A DNA stretch of 64,000 nucleotides from Hermatobates lingyangjiaoensis. Its lineage: Eukaryota; Arthropoda; Insecta; Hemiptera; Hermatobatidae. Positions 11,711 to 23,224 of this stretch are shown one piece after another. The DNA lies in NCBI GenBank assembly GCA_026182355.1, contig JAPFBL010000540.1, positions 105,001-169,000 of the forward strand, read 5' to 3'. How positions within the stretch are numbered: the first letter of the stretch is position 1; every line of letters starts with the position of its first letter. Position numbers and translations under genes: made by a program. Under the pieces are notes generated by a model that ran no database searches, was not told where the DNA came from, and saw only the letters and a program-made list of their open reading frames with translations.

Positions 11711-12222
11711 CTTTTTGAATTTCGCGCGCTCTGTAAACTCAAATAACAAAATTGTTTGTTGTTGTTGTGTTGGTACACTCGTCACGATCATATGTTCACA
11801 GTAATGACTATATTGCATGTGTTGTTTTTATCTTAGAGGCGTAAAGGTTAGAAACGTTTTGCGTGCTCTGAGATTTTTTACTGTTGAGAAAATAATTACC
11901 TGTAGAATAATTTGTATCATATACAAACACTTTTTTTTGCTCAATTTGACTCGTCATATTCGACTGTCAATATATTTTAAGAGTTTTTTTTTCACTTAAT
12001 ATCATTTTTTAGATATAACTTAATAGAAATTCTCTGCTTCATTATTTTCAATGGGAAAAAATTGCGGAAATCGTAAACATGCGTCTCTCCTAGTCTATCA
12101 TATCATATGAAAACAAAACAACACTTACCTATACAGTAAAAACAGTGAACATATGATCGTGACGAGTGTACCAACACAACAATAAAAGTTTTGAAATTAC
12201 GGAGCGCGCGAAATTCAAAAAG
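11711..12222. mobile_element. MITE with long terminal inverted repeats
   Basis: Starts CTTTTTGAATTTCGCGCGCTC and ends with its reverse complement; a second inverted block, GTTGGTACACTCGTCACGATC, lies at about 11770 and, reversed, at about 12155. The inverted repeats total roughly 110 bp around an AT-rich centre. No target-site duplication is obvious, so the superfamily is not assigned. Confidence 0.6.
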
Positions 12223-12229
12223 GGCTTCA

Positions 12230-12935
12230 TTTGTACTTTTAAACTTTATTCATCTAATTTTTGTAATCTAAGAATATATTTATGTTTTTTATGTTAATAC
12301 AAACATGCGATATTACATGCAAATACAACTGTCTGCAACTTTAAATGCTAGTTATTGTAATAGTAGAACTATTTTCAACTGAAATATAGATCCAAAAGAG
12401 GTTCGTTATTTTAATCTAATCCATTAAATTTTATAAAAACTACTTGACACTTCGTTATGTTTTATTTTTAATACCATTGGTTTAAGATTTAAAAGAAATA
12501 AGAAGTTTGTAAGATAATAAAACTATTTGTAGAAGAAAAATATCGAACGTGGTTTAACTAATAACACCAAAAAAAAAAAGATTAACTGAATAAAAAATAA
12601 ACAAGTAGTGATTTATAATTGTGATTAATGTTTGAAGAAGTCGTGAAATACGATGAGTCAGGTGTTTTAGGTAGAATAGAGGAAAATTACAGTGTTTCAA
12701 GAGTAACATGGAAGCAGAGGAACGGAACAAGTGATTTCCAATAGCTGTGAATGAGTTCTAAGAATCAATTCCTCGTAGGTTGGTGGGGTGGGGGAAGCAT
12801 TGATCTAACTCAATCATTACGTAATTATAGATTTTCAACTTGTCACGGTGATTGAAAATGATGAGTCGGACAAATTAAATACCCCTTGCATTTATTTATT
12901 TTTCTCTTTCTTTATTTCATAGTAAATATAAAAAA
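12230..12935. other. No gene seen
   Basis: AT-rich sequence with no recognisable repeat end or coding frame. Confidence 0.5.
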
Positions 12936-12940
12936 AAAAT

Positions 12941-14590
12941 CTGTAGTGGCCTACACTCTACTTTACTATAAGTAACTTAATATCAAATTTCTTGAGTATA
13001 TAAAACATAACGTCTCATTTAAGCATAACGTAAACATCTAAATGGGATATAATTATTAGCCTGTCATTCCTGAGGTAGTACAGATAGTGATTGAATGACA
13101 TATCAATTTATAAGCTTATTTTTGTACATCACAAATAATTTATTATTTGCAAATAATTGCATTAGTATACCTACAGCAGTAATAACATTTTTGAAAAACC
13201 AAAGTGAACATTTCTTGAAACGAAATAGTATCCTACAAGAGAACATGGCTATTGTTCAAATAGCCAGTAGATTTCTTACATCGTTTACTTGACATCCTTC
13301 TACATTGAATATTAATGTAAAATTTTCAAATTTGAAACAGTAAAATGCTCTTTTTTTCTCTGAAAAACTTCTTAAACAGCGAATAAAATGTTGTTTTAAG
13401 GTGATTTGTTAATTAAAGATGTACGATAATTACAGTTATTAATCTCTAAACGAAAGATTTCAATTTTGAATTATCTTTTACATCTTTAGTTTTTAACAGA
13501 ATTATTATACTGGGAATTTTATGGCTTCTTAGTATTTAATAAGATCATTTTCCTTCCCCTTTGTCAAATAACATATATACGAATTTTTTTTTAATGAGTG
13601 TTATCATTTACCTGCACAATATTATTCCTCTTACATCTCTTATAAGTCAATAATATATTTTCATTTTTCCATTAGAAACATCAATTTTATCTCAGTGGAT
13701 TCGCTCAAAAAATTTCTAAGTCAATGTAAACAATGTAAAAAAATACAAAAAATTCGACAAGTATAGCAGGTGATCTCTTAGTCTAGAATAAACAAACAGT
13801 TTTTATATCGTTATTGCTCTTTCCCGTAATTGAAACTTCATGAATTTTTTTTTGTGAATTGCTAATTTTTTGTTCCATTTTTGGTCAAATTTTCATTTTT
13901 TTTAACGAGCCGTTTAGCGTCAAAAAATCATTTTCTGAAAACACAAATCGTACTGTAACGCCCCTTTAGCGAAAGTAATTTCAAAAAAAAATATCTCAAC
14001 TCATTTGCCAGATAATGTTCTATTTATAGGCATAGTTTTATTTTTGTCCGTCAAACAGTATGGCTTGTATCGCTATCACAAGGTTTGAGATTGAATTATA
14101 AGTCAAAATTTTTACATTTTATTGAAAAAAAATATTTCCTGTTGTCTTAAAATTCTGAATATATTTTTCGTTTGTTGCATTTGTAACTTCAAAGATAATG
14201 TCAAAATTTCAAAACTCTAGGGTTATCAGTTTAGGAGAAATAAATGTTTTAAAAAAAACGGTTTTTGGCAAAAAAAGTGACTTTCCCATCATGCATAATT
14301 CTTCCCAAACAATAGGGATCTTCGTCTAAATGGGGCCCATTTTTGTGTAAAATATCAACTTGATCCATCAAAGATTCTGGACCGTAGCGAGGTAACAAGC
14401 AATGCTAACACACTCACCCACCCACCCACCCACCCACCCACCTACCCACCCACCCACCCACCCACACACACACAGACATCATCGTAAAAACGTCATAAAA
14501 CGACTTCTGGTACCTCAAAACATGTAATTCCGTCAAAATCTCGAGATCGAATTTTTTCACGATCACTATACTTTACTTATAGTAAAGTAA
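12941..14590. mobile_element. 1.65-kb element, copy 1, with (CCCA)n
   Basis: Nearly identical to 46783-48450 in the same orientation. It begins CTGTAGTGGCCTACACTCTA followed by CTTTACTATAAGTAA and ends TTACTTATAGTAAAGTAA, so the ends are inverted over about 16 bases. A (CCCA)n tract lies at 14410-14465. No transposase frame. Likely a non-autonomous DNA transposon; related ends occur at 9256, 49310 and 53600. Confidence 0.65.
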
Positions 14591-15089
14591 AAACAGCTAA
14601 CGATTGTTTACTTTTTTTGAAGAGTACATAAAAATTAATAGTTTTTAGCATTGTTTGTACAACTCTTATGAATTACAGTATGAAATTCGGAAAGATGATC
14701 AAAATTGGACATATACGAGTACAAGTTGAAAATCGAAGAAAAGTAACACAAAGAGTAAAGGAACATACTAAATTTAATTTTCGTAAAATCCATTTCCCTT
14801 ACTGTTTTCTCCTGAAGATGAATTTTCCAAAAAATTGAGTTAGCAAGTGTGTTTCTTTAGTCTGTGCGTTACTCTTTCTTCGATTTTATGAACTTTAGGT
14901 TGATATTTCATGGGTCAGAGTAGCCGAGTTGCTAGCGTACACTCCTCTGGATTTATCATTGATTTATTGAGGCAGAAAATGAAATATATTTGTGAACGTC
15001 GTCTCTATGACAGGACGCTGAGCCGTCGGTCCCGAGTCAGTACGATGTCAGGTCCTCGTTAATCATCCCGTACTCTAGATACACTTGAG

Positions 15090-17020
15090 TTGATACCCGT
15101 ACTCTCAAATTTCTGTACTTCAAGAAACGGTAATCTCAAGTTTCCGTGTACAAAAAATAAACCGTAGGTATTTTCAACTTTCTGTACTTCAAGAAACTGT
15201 ACATTCAAGTTTCCGTACTTCAAGAAACCGTACTTTCTAGTTTCCGTACTTCAATAAACCGTAATTTCAAGTTTCTTTACTTCAAAAAACCGTACTCTCA
15301 AGTTTTCCGTACTCAAAGAAACAGTATTTTTAAGTTTCGATATTTCAAGAAACCGTACTTTCTAGTTTCCGTACTTCAAAAACAGTAATTCGGTACTTCA
15401 AGGTACCGTACTTTAAAGTCTCCGTACTTCAAAACACCGTACTCTTAAGTTTCCGTGCTCAAAGAAACAGTATTTTTAAGTTTCAGTATTTCAAGAAACC
15501 GTACTCTCTAGTTCCCTTACTTCAAGAAACCGTCATTTCAAGTTTCCTTACTTAAAAAAACCGTACTCTCAAGTTTCCGTGCTCAAAGAAATAGTATTTT
15601 TCGTAATTTCTTGTTTACGTACATTCTTGTTTCCATACTTCAAGAAACCGTGCTTTCAGTTTCTGTACTTCAAGAAACTGCATATTCAAGCTTCCGTACT
15701 TCAAAAAACCGTAATTTCAAGTTTCCTTACATAAAAAAACCGTACTTTCAAGTTTCCGCGCTCAAAGAAATAGTATTTTTCGTAATTTCTTGTTTACGTA
15801 CATTCTTGTTTCCATACTTCAAGAAACCGTGCTTTCAGTTTCTGTACTTCAAGGCACCGTACTTTAAAAACCGTACTCTCAAATATCTGTACTTCAAGAA
15901 ACCATACTTTCTAGTTTCCATACTTCAAGAAACCGTAATTTCAGGTTTCCTTACTTCAAAAAACCGTACTCTCAAGTTTCCGTGCTCAAAGAAACAGTAT
16001 ATTCAAGTTTCGGTATTTCAAGAAACCGTACTTTCTAGTTTCCATACTTCAAGAAACCGTAATTTCAAGTTTCCTTACTTCAAAAAACCGTACTCTCTAG
16101 TTTCCGTGCTCAAGGAAACAGTATTTTTAAGTTTCGGTATTTCAAGAAACCGTACTTTCTAGTTTCCATACTTCAAGAAACCGTAATTTCAAGTTTCCTT
16201 ACTTCAAAAAACCGTACTCTCAAGTTTCCGTGCTCAAAGAAACAGTATTTTTAAGTTTCGGTATTTCAAGAAACCGTACTTTCTAGTTTCCGTACTTCAA
16301 AAACAGTAATTCCTGTAATTCGGTACTTCAAGGTACCGTACTTTAAAGTCTCCGTACTTCAAAAAACCGTACTCTCAAGTTTCCGTGCTCAAAGAAACAG
16401 TATTTTTAAGTTTCGGTATTTCAAGAAACCGTACTTTCTAGTTTCCATACTTCAAGAAACCGTAATTTCAAGTTTCCTTACTTCAAAAAACCGTACTCTC
16501 AAGTTTCCGTGCTCAAAGAAACAGTATTTTTAAGTTTCGGTATTTCAAGAAACCGTACTTTCTAGTTTCCATACTTCAAGAAACCGTAATTTCAAGTTTC
16601 CTTACTTCAAAAAACCGTACTCTCAAGTTTCCGTGCTCAAAGAAACAGTATTTTTCGTAATTTCTTGTTTACGTATATTCTTGTTTCCATACTTCAAGAA
16701 ACCGTACTTTCTAGTTTACGTATATTCTTGTTTCCATACTTCAAGAAACCGTACTTTCTAGTTTCCATACTTCAAGAAACCGTAAGTTCAAGTTTCCTTA
16801 CTTCAAAAAACCGTACTTTCAAGTTTCCGTGCTCAAAGAAATAGTATTTTCGTTATTTCTTGTTTACGTACATTTTATTTTCCGTACTTCAAGAAACCGT
16901 GCTTTCAGTTCCGGTACTTCAAGGTACCCTATTTTAAAGTTTTCGTACATCAAAAAACCGCACTCTCAAATTTCTGTACTTCAAAAAACTGTACATTCAA
17001 GTTTCCATATTTCAAGAAAC
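15090..17020. repeat. 31-bp satellite with 124-bp higher-order unit
   Basis: Degenerate monomers of about 31 bp, such as CCGTACTTCAAGAAACCGTA with a GTTTCC block. Four monomers form a 124-bp unit: AAGTTTCGGTAT recurs at 16129, 16253, 16408 and 16532, so one step is 155, or five monomers. The long plus-strand frame at 15611-16162 only reflects the repeat and is not a gene. Confidence 0.85.
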
Positions 17021-17055
17021 CAAAATTGGGGACTCCCAATCTAGAATCAATCTTA

Positions 17056-17373
17056 GGTTAGGTTGCAGTGGCAGTCCCACAAGGGAACACACTTAGGTCG
17101 AGCATTGGCCCTTTGTGATACCACACAATCAAGATTGATTCTACACTGGGAGTCTTAAATTTTACCTAACTCGAGTGTATTTAGAGTAGGGATCTTTAAC
17201 GAGTAATTGACATCGTACAGGCTCGGGACCGACAGTTTAACGTCCTTCTCCGAGGGACGACGTGCTCAGATTTATTCACCTCCCGCATGAATAAATCGAG
17301 GGCCAGGTGGGGATCGAACCCCGGTCCTATCAGTTCAGAGGCGAGCACATAACCACTGAGCTAGCCTGGTCCC
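17056..17373 (-). mobile_element. Full-length tRNA-derived SINE with 15-bp duplication
   Basis: Minus strand: head ACCAGGCTAGCTCAGTGG (box A) and GGGGTTCGATCCCC (box B), a middle with CTCGATTTATTCATGCGGG, and a tail ending AACCTAACC. Flanked by exact copies of CTAGAATCAATCTTA at 17041-17055 and 17374-17388. About 318 bp. The long duplication fits target-primed retroposition. It sits inside an older plus-strand SINE. Confidence 0.85.
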
Positions 17374-17699
17374 CTAGAATCAATCTTAATTGTGTGGCGT
17401 CACAAAGGGAACAAATGGACAATGTTCAGCCTACGTGTGTTCCCTTGTGGCATAGCCACTGAAACCTAACCTAAAACAATGTTAAAGTATTTTTATTAAT
17501 AACAATTGTTTCTAACTCGCACAACTTGTCTGTATTACACGTGGAATGTTATTTTTTTCTAACTTCATGTCAAAACCATGACTTGCTATATATCCTTTTA
17601 TACATTACTTTCAACTATATTGGTTTTTATTTGATATTTGGATATTAAAGAACTTTTTTTAATTGTCTTGCAATATAGAAATATAGAAATGCAAACAAA

Positions 17700-17747
<48 letters not shown>

Positions 17748-18054
17748 CAGTTCACAAACGAAGAAAAGCAACACACAGAGAAAGAGACACACTTACAAAC
17801 TCAAATTTTCGGATGATCCGTCTTCAGGAGAAAGAGAGAATGGGCGACCAAGCACGCCGGAAACACAACGGCAGGAAACCGTCCCGGCAACCAACCGTGA
17901 GCACGGTCGGTTGCCGGGACGGTTTCCTGCCGTTGTGTTTCCGGCGTGCTTGGTCGCCCATTCTCTCTTTTCTCCTGAAGACGGATCATCCGAAAATTTG
18001 AGTTTGTAAGTGTGTCTCTTTCTCTGTGTGTTGCTTTTCTTCGTTTGTGAACTG
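17748..18054. repeat. PLE-derived palindrome, family G, 150-bp arms
   Basis: Nearly perfect inverted repeat centred near 17901, entered from a (CA)n(TA)n tract. HHRs at 17803-17827 (minus) and 17975-17999 (plus): CTGAAGA, C, GGAT/ATCC, GAAAATTT with self-complementary AATT, and GAG/CTC stem I. A donor-like TTTGTAAGTGTG follows the plus HHR. The GC-rich centre is also inverted. Confidence 0.8.
17975..17999 (+). ncRNA. Hammerhead ribozyme, family G
   Basis: Compact core with a 4-bp stem II and a single-base loop; all expected core bases present. Further family G copies lie at 35479, 41788, 43570 (minus) and 58390. Confidence 0.7.
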
Positions 18055-18195
18055 ATTTGCGTCCAGTTTGGATCGTTTTTTCGAATTTTAAGTTGATAAA
18101 CGAAAAACGGTCCGGCAGGACGGTCGAAATATTGAAAAGTGAGTCTTTGTTGTGTTTCTGTTTATGTGTCACTGTAATATATATATATATATATA

Positions 18196-18822
18196 TATAT
18201 TTTATTAAAGTAGACGGCAGCTTCCGCATTTACGACTTTTTTGCTCGTTTTCTCTAGTTTTCTTACAGTTTTTCTGTAGGGAGTGATTTCATGAGGAGTT
18301 GCCCAGAGACATCAAAGAAATAATCTTTAGCTTAATCAATAATATTATATTTTTTACACTTACAAGCTTTCGATTTTCATAAATCATCTTCAGGTATATA
18401 TCATTATTAAACAGATTAAATTCACAGAATAAAATTTTTCTAATGTTAAACAGACATTAAAAGGAATAAAAATTTAGATGTTAATAGAACTAAATGAACT
18501 TTGTGAAAAACAAAACAAGTTCATTTAGTTCTATTAACATCTAAATTTTTATTCCTTTAATGTCTGTTTAACATTTAGAAAAATTTTATTCTGTGAATTT
18601 AATCTGTTTAATAATGATATATACCTGAAGATGATTTATGAAAAATCGAAAGCTTGTAAGTGTAAAAAATATAATATTATTGATTAAGCTAAAAGATTAT
18701 TTTTTGATGTCTCTGGGACAACTCCATGGAATCACTCCCTACCAGAAAAAACTAGTAAGAAAACTAAGAAAACGAGCAAAAAGTCGTAAATGCGGAAGCT
18801 GCCGTCTACTTTAATAAAATAT
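18196..18822. repeat. PLE-derived palindrome, 310-bp arms, family H
   Basis: The longest HHR palindrome here, centred near 18509. HHRs at 18364-18393 (minus) and 18625-18655 (plus): CTGAAGA, T, GATTT and its complement, GAAAGCTT with AGCT, GTA/TAC stem I. GTAAGT directly follows the cleavage base. Each arm then carries the start of a PLE ORF. Confidence 0.8.
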
Positions 18823-18855
18823 GTTTACAAGAAAATCTGCTGCCAATATACACTA
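18707..18855 (+). pseudogene. PLE N-terminal ORF fragment, frameshifted
   Basis: Starts MSLGQLHGITPYQKK; after a one-base shift in an A-run the frame resumes as KVVNAEAAVYFNKICLQEN, then LLPIYTNI, and enters (TA)n. Strongly similar to the 1144-1299 and 43680-43832 fragments. Non-functional. Confidence 0.6.
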
Positions 18856-18869
18856 ATATATATATATAT

Positions 18870-20470
18870 TTAACGAAAACAAAACTGTTGTTTTAATTAT
18901 TACTGTTAATTAGTAATTGGATTGGATAGTGGGAGAGCATTGGAGGGGGACTCCGTGTGGGACGATAACACTGGAATGGTATGCCGTTTACGTAACTCAG
19001 AGTCTTGGTCGAATAACACAATGTTTATGTTTCAAGGTAGCCAATCCAGATTGTTTTTATGTATGTGTACATTTGTTTACTCACAACTGAAAGATAAAGG
19101 GCGTCGCTAGTACAAAGGTCACAACAACAACAACAACAACAAAATATAACAATTACTATGACTTCTGTTGCGCAATAACAAATACAATAACACTAGCAAA
19201 CGTAATTTTATTATACTTGGTATTCCAAAATACCATTAGAAATTATAGAATAGTAGAAAATACCATTATTAGTACAGTGTTAAGTAAATGCCTCTGTATA
19301 CACTACATTAGCTGTCTGTCCTTTAGGTTCATGGAAGAACAAACAGTTGGAACCTCTGACTCTTGAGCAAGTAAACTATAGTTGACCATGTGAAAAAAAT
19401 TGTTTTCGCTAACTTGAATTCCTGTATTAGATAGTTTCCCCTTGAGACTTAATTAACGTCATTGCGAAATAGACTCTGACGGGACTTTGCAATCGTTTCA
19501 ACAGAAACAGACAGTGGCTCGGAATCAATGGTATGGATGGTATACACACAGACTCCCCAATACCACATCCAGTCATTATGTCCGCCTCTATGGCATATCT
19601 GTGCAGAGTACGAACTCAGAGTCGTGTCCGATTGCACAGTTCATGATCACGTTTCGTAACATGAAATTGTTACTGCTACTAAATTGCAGCATGATTGGTG
19701 CTCCTACTTTAAGTTTTCATTCATGAGCAGGCAGTCCAGGAGAAATAAATTCAGAGTAAAGAAATTCAGTTAGATAATGAACTGCTTCTTCATCTCTAAT
19801 CCAATCTCTTTACTGACTTGTAAGTTCTTTCCTCGGCTTGATATAGCGTAAAAACTTATTTGTTAATTTTTCCTGTTTATTTATATTAAGGGTTAAGAAT
19901 TTCTCGTTCACAAAACTATTTATTCGTAATAGATAGTACATCCTCAACTCTGGTAAATACCTTTTAAATGATGTCAAATACGTAATATATTCATATTCGC
20001 AAATGAAATTAAAATCAACTAATAATTCCTACTTGCTGCACCTGTATATTTTCAAAATGAGCATGTCTGTGAAGTTAGCAAAATAACAGCTTAAAGGTCC
20101 ATAACTTCGCTTCTATACTGAATTATCAATCTATTCAGAGCCTATATTTTAAGTTAGGCATATAGAAATCTAGGGTTAAAGTTTCAGCTGCTCCTCGGAC
20201 TCGGTGTTTATAGTATGAGAAGATAAAGCAGAAGTTCACATAAGCAGTACAAGTCGGGTAAACATAAAAGAAATTAGGTAAACATAAAACATAAAAGAAT
20301 CAAAGGGTATTGGAGAGAAATTTAAAAGTAAGAAAAAAATAAAATAACTCTGAAGTGTAGATATAGAAAAAGATTTAGTGAAAAAAAAATATCGTAAAAC
20401 ATATAAAAATAGATAAAAAATCATAAGCGATAAAAAACAAACTGAATTAATCAATATATTTATATATAAA
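18870..20470. other. No gene seen
   Basis: Includes a short CAA repeat at about 19124-19142. Several frames of 60-80 codons exist but show no family resemblance and no codon pattern. Nothing else is recognised. Confidence 0.5.
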
Positions 20471-20479
20471 AAATTAAAG

Positions 20480-20640
20480 TTTATCGGGACTCGGTCAGTT
20501 CTTCAGGTTCAAATTAAACTCTCATTGCCAACATTTATTTCGGTTTTTTTTTAAAACCTTTATCATAGGTAGAAGTACAACATTTTGAAACAGTAAAATT
20601 AAGTATTACATTAGAAATTATTTTACAAAGAATAATGGTC
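20480..20640 (-). mobile_element. PLE-derived arm, family O
   Basis: GACTCGGTCAGTTCTTCAGG, CATTTATTTCGG and AAAACCTTTATCATAGG match the left arm of the palindromes at 35078-35400 and 56955-57140. The HHR-like core is degenerate. The sequence leads directly into the 21-bp array. Confidence 0.55.
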
Positions 20641-20689
20641 TGTAGATTTCAACAATAACTGTTTTAATTTGAATGAACACGTGACACTT

Positions 20690-21120
20690 ATGAATTCACA
20701 CGTGGCACTTGTGAATGAACGCGTGACACTTGTGAATGAACACGTGACACTTGTGAATGAACACGTGGCACTTGTGAATACACACGTGTCACTTGTGAAT
20801 GCACACGTGACACTTCTGAATGAACACGTGACTCTTGTGAAATAACACGTGGCACTTGTGAATAAACACGTGGCACTTGTGAATAAACACGTAACACTTG
20901 TGAATGAACGCGTGGCACTTGTGAATACACACGTGTCACTTGTGAATGCACACGTGACACTTCTGAATGAACACGTGACACTTGTGAAATAACACGTGGC
21001 ACTTGTGAATAAACACGTGGCACTTGTGAATAAACACGTAACACTTGTGAATGAACGCGTGGCGCTTGTGAATACACAATTAACACTTTTGAATGAACAC
21101 GTGGCACTTGTGTTCACTTG
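20690..21120. repeat. 21-bp E-box minisatellite, about 20 units
   Basis: Units such as AACACGTGACACTTGTGAATG. Most contain CACGTG and CACTTG, both CANNTG E-boxes. A seven-unit (147-bp) higher-order repeat is visible: CACACGTGTC at 20781 and 20928. Because 21 is divisible by 3, long minus-strand frames with seven-residue repeats appear; I regard them as by-products. Confidence 0.85.
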
Positions 21121-21129
21121 TGAGTTAGA

Positions 21130-21690
21130 CTACTCGACGAAATTTGTTAATAAATGACATGGCTTTATCTATTCAAAGAATCATCGTGACTTTCTTATGA
21201 GAGCCCTCTATAAGGCTCTATAAGTTTTTCAAACTTTTTTCGACGCAAAACCCTTTTTGGTTCCAGCTATCGTTAAATAAATACTTGTTGTCTTAGTAGC
21301 CTCCTTGAAAACGAACTTTAGAGGTAAACAAGGAATTTCTTGGAATAATTTATTCTAAAGAATTCTCTGAAATATTACGACAGCTAGAGATACCTACTAC
21401 ATTTACCAGCAATTTTTTAACGAATTATATTTTTTACATTTTATTACATTACATAGACAGTTTGATCTATACCGTGACTAAGCAGTCTAAACAGTATGAT
21501 TTCTACTTTTGTTTATGATTTTATGTATTATGTATGCAAACTACTACGATACTACTGTTCTGATAGACGATATCAAAGAATGAACCGTAGTCTAAAATAC
21601 GGATTACGCAACGGTTATGTGACTAACCTGCGGCTGAAATAGGTACCAAATAATAAATGGTCAACAATTTTGTTAATTTTTGGCGTGAAT
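21130..21690. other. No gene seen; one hAT-MITE fragment
   Basis: 21225-21265 (AAACTTTTTTCGACGCAAAA, CCCTTTTTGGTTCCAG) is a fragment of the hAT-like MITE found whole at 36740. The rest is unassigned. Confidence 0.45.
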
Positions 21691-22300
21691 AAATCAAGGG
21701 ACATAGTGGGTATTGAACCCATGATCTACTGATCTTGAGGCGAGCATGCAAGCCAGTGAGCTACCTTGGCTTCTTCTACTAGTATTACTATTGAACCCCT
21801 GATCTACTAATCTTGAGGCGAGCATGCAAGCCAGTGAGCTACCTTGGCCTCTTCAAGTAGTATTATTATTGAATCCCTGATCTACAAATTGAGACGATCA
21901 TGCAAGCCAGTGAGCTACCTTGGCCTCTTCAAGTAGTATTATTATTAAAGCTTTGATCTACAAATTGAGATGAGCATGCAAGCTAGTGAGCTACCTTGAC
22001 CTCTTCAAGTAGTATTATTATTGAATCCCTGATCTACTAATTGAGGCGAGCATGCAAGCCAGTAAGCTACCTTGGACCTCAAATCGAACCTTAACCCCTT
22101 TCGAACTGTAGATAATAGTAAAGATAAAGGCGAGCGTTTATAAATGTGGATGGTGTACCTGAGAAGCAAGCCAGTGAGCTACCTTGGCCTCTTCAAGTAG
22201 TATTATTATTGAATCCCTGATCTACAAATTGAGGCGAGCACGCAAGCCACTGGGTTACCCTGGACCTCAAATCTATAATATTTTTGAACCCCTTTCGAAC
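21690..22300 (-). repeat. Cluster of tRNA-like repeat units, minus orientation
   Basis: About six units of roughly 75 bp, whose minus strand reads AGGTAGCTCACTGGCTTGCA (box A-like), then GCTCGCCTC and CAGGGATTCAATAATA (degraded box B). The same units occur in plus orientation at 23225-23655. One interruption (22090-22165) duplicates the intron border of the F-box exon. Confidence 0.65.
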
Positions 22301-22353
22301 TGTAGAATAATAGTGAAGATTAAGGTGAGTGTTTGTAAATGTGGATGGTTTAC

Positions 22354-22826
22354 CTGAGAAGCTTGGCCAGGAGGTAGAGGCTCTTGGCTCGGTCAGGGGC
22401 CCTGGCGCCGAGGAAGGCTTGGTGGAGAGTGATGGAGACCAAGGCAGGCCGTGCAGTGAGCAGTGCTTTGAGGAGGAGCACAGAGTAGTCCTGGCCGGGG
22501 GCCCAGACAAGCGTGAGAGCCCTCACGTGCCTTCCATGCCTTAGTAAAAGCCGCTTGGCGCCGGCAGACGGCTCGGTCCCCGCAACACGCACACTTAGCC
22601 TGCGCCAGGCCGCAGCTCTTGAGCCAGCGCGTGCCCACGCCCCACACACTGCGCCCCACGTCACCCGGTCCTCTAGCTCTAGCCGCAGGAACACCAGGCG
22701 CAGCGCCACCTCCGGCAGCCGCGCCCAGTCCGCGCGCGCCGCACCTATTCTCTCGCGCGCTTCCACTCTGTCGACTTGTCCATCGTAAACAAAGCAGGTC
22801 ACCACCTTGGCTCGGCTCCATGGAAA
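22354..22826 (-). CDS. F-box protein exon (FBXO33/FBXO39-like), partial
   Basis: This GC-rich minus-strand open exon encodes an F-box: WARLPEVALRLVFLRLELED, then VTWGAVCGAWARAG and WRRLSV, matching the LP..., VC..W and W..L pattern of F-box domains that bind Skp1 in SCF ubiquitin ligases. After it comes RHVRALTLVWAPGQDYSVLL, then LLTARPALVSITLHQ, like the leucine-rich part of FBXO33/FBXO39-type proteins. The exon ends LLAKLL with the donor CTCAG/GTAAAC at 22354/22353. In this frame there is no ATG between the stop codon at 22827-22829 and the F-box, so the start lies in an upstream exon, is non-ATG, or is lost. No downstream exon was found. High CpG content in an AT-rich region argues for a retained host exon. 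F-box call fairly secure, subfamily uncertain. Confidence 0.6.
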
Positions 22827-22944
22827 CTAACCCAACACAAACAACCAACTTAAGTGCGCCAAAAGAAATCGACCATCTAACACTACCAATAATAATAAAC
22901 ATATTAAAAAGCATAAATATTTATTTATTTGATTTTAATCAACA

Positions 22945-23140
22945 ATTAATATTAAACATATAATCTACCGTCATACCTCGTACATTACTGCCGTAGCTGT
23001 CGGACCGGTTTCGGGTGTCACCCAACTTCAACACGAACTCAGTTCAGTTCGTGTTGAAGATGGGTGACACCCGAAACCGGTCCGACAGCTACGGCAGTAA
23101 TGTACGAGGTATGACGGTAGATTATATGTTTAATATTAAT
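22945..23140. repeat. PLE-derived palindrome, ACCGGU family
   Basis: Inverted repeat, arms about 97 bp, centred at 23042. HHR-like cores at 23003-23031 (minus) and 23054-23082 (plus): TTGAAGA, T, GGGTG/CACCC, GAAACCGGTC with self-complementary ACCGGT. Position C3 is T. The outer sequence GTACGAGGTATGACGG is shared with 49708-49983 and, more loosely, 34026-34281. Confidence 0.75.
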
Positions 23141-23224
23141 AATACTAACCTCTGTGGTAATTATGAAATGCATGAATTTAATCAACAATGATGACAATGT
23201 GCACTCAAAACCTAGTAATAATAC

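Larger units (their letters stand above)
14910..17475 (+). mobile_element. tRNA-derived SINE split by a satellite and a second SINE
   Basis: The left part (14910-15090) matches SINE sequence from the tRNA-like head to ACACTTGAGTT. The right parts (17020-17055 and 17374-17475) continue with GGACTCCCAATCTAGAATC and end AACCTAACCTAA. The middle is occupied by the 31-bp satellite and by a minus-strand SINE. The order of blocks equals the intact copy at 31497-31830. Confidence 0.65.

Noticed and set aside
15611..16162. 183-residue plus-strand frame with repeated sequence
   Set aside because: It lies wholly in the 31-bp satellite; the frame is open only because the repeat lacks stops, and neighbouring monomers are out of frame.
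17801..18229. 142-residue minus-strand frame and its overlapping partners
   Set aside because: It spans an HHR palindrome and (TA)n; the same residues appear from both arms, as expected for inverted DNA, not a gene.
20623..21117. 164- and 139-residue minus-strand frames with seven-residue repeats
   Set aside because: They come from a 21-bp minisatellite that is open in more than one frame; there is no signal peptide, splice or start context to support a protein.
22393..22914. 173-residue minus-strand frame with its own ATG
   Set aside because: It overlaps the F-box frame out of phase; its residues are a Gly/Arg/Ala-rich shadow of a GC-rich exon.
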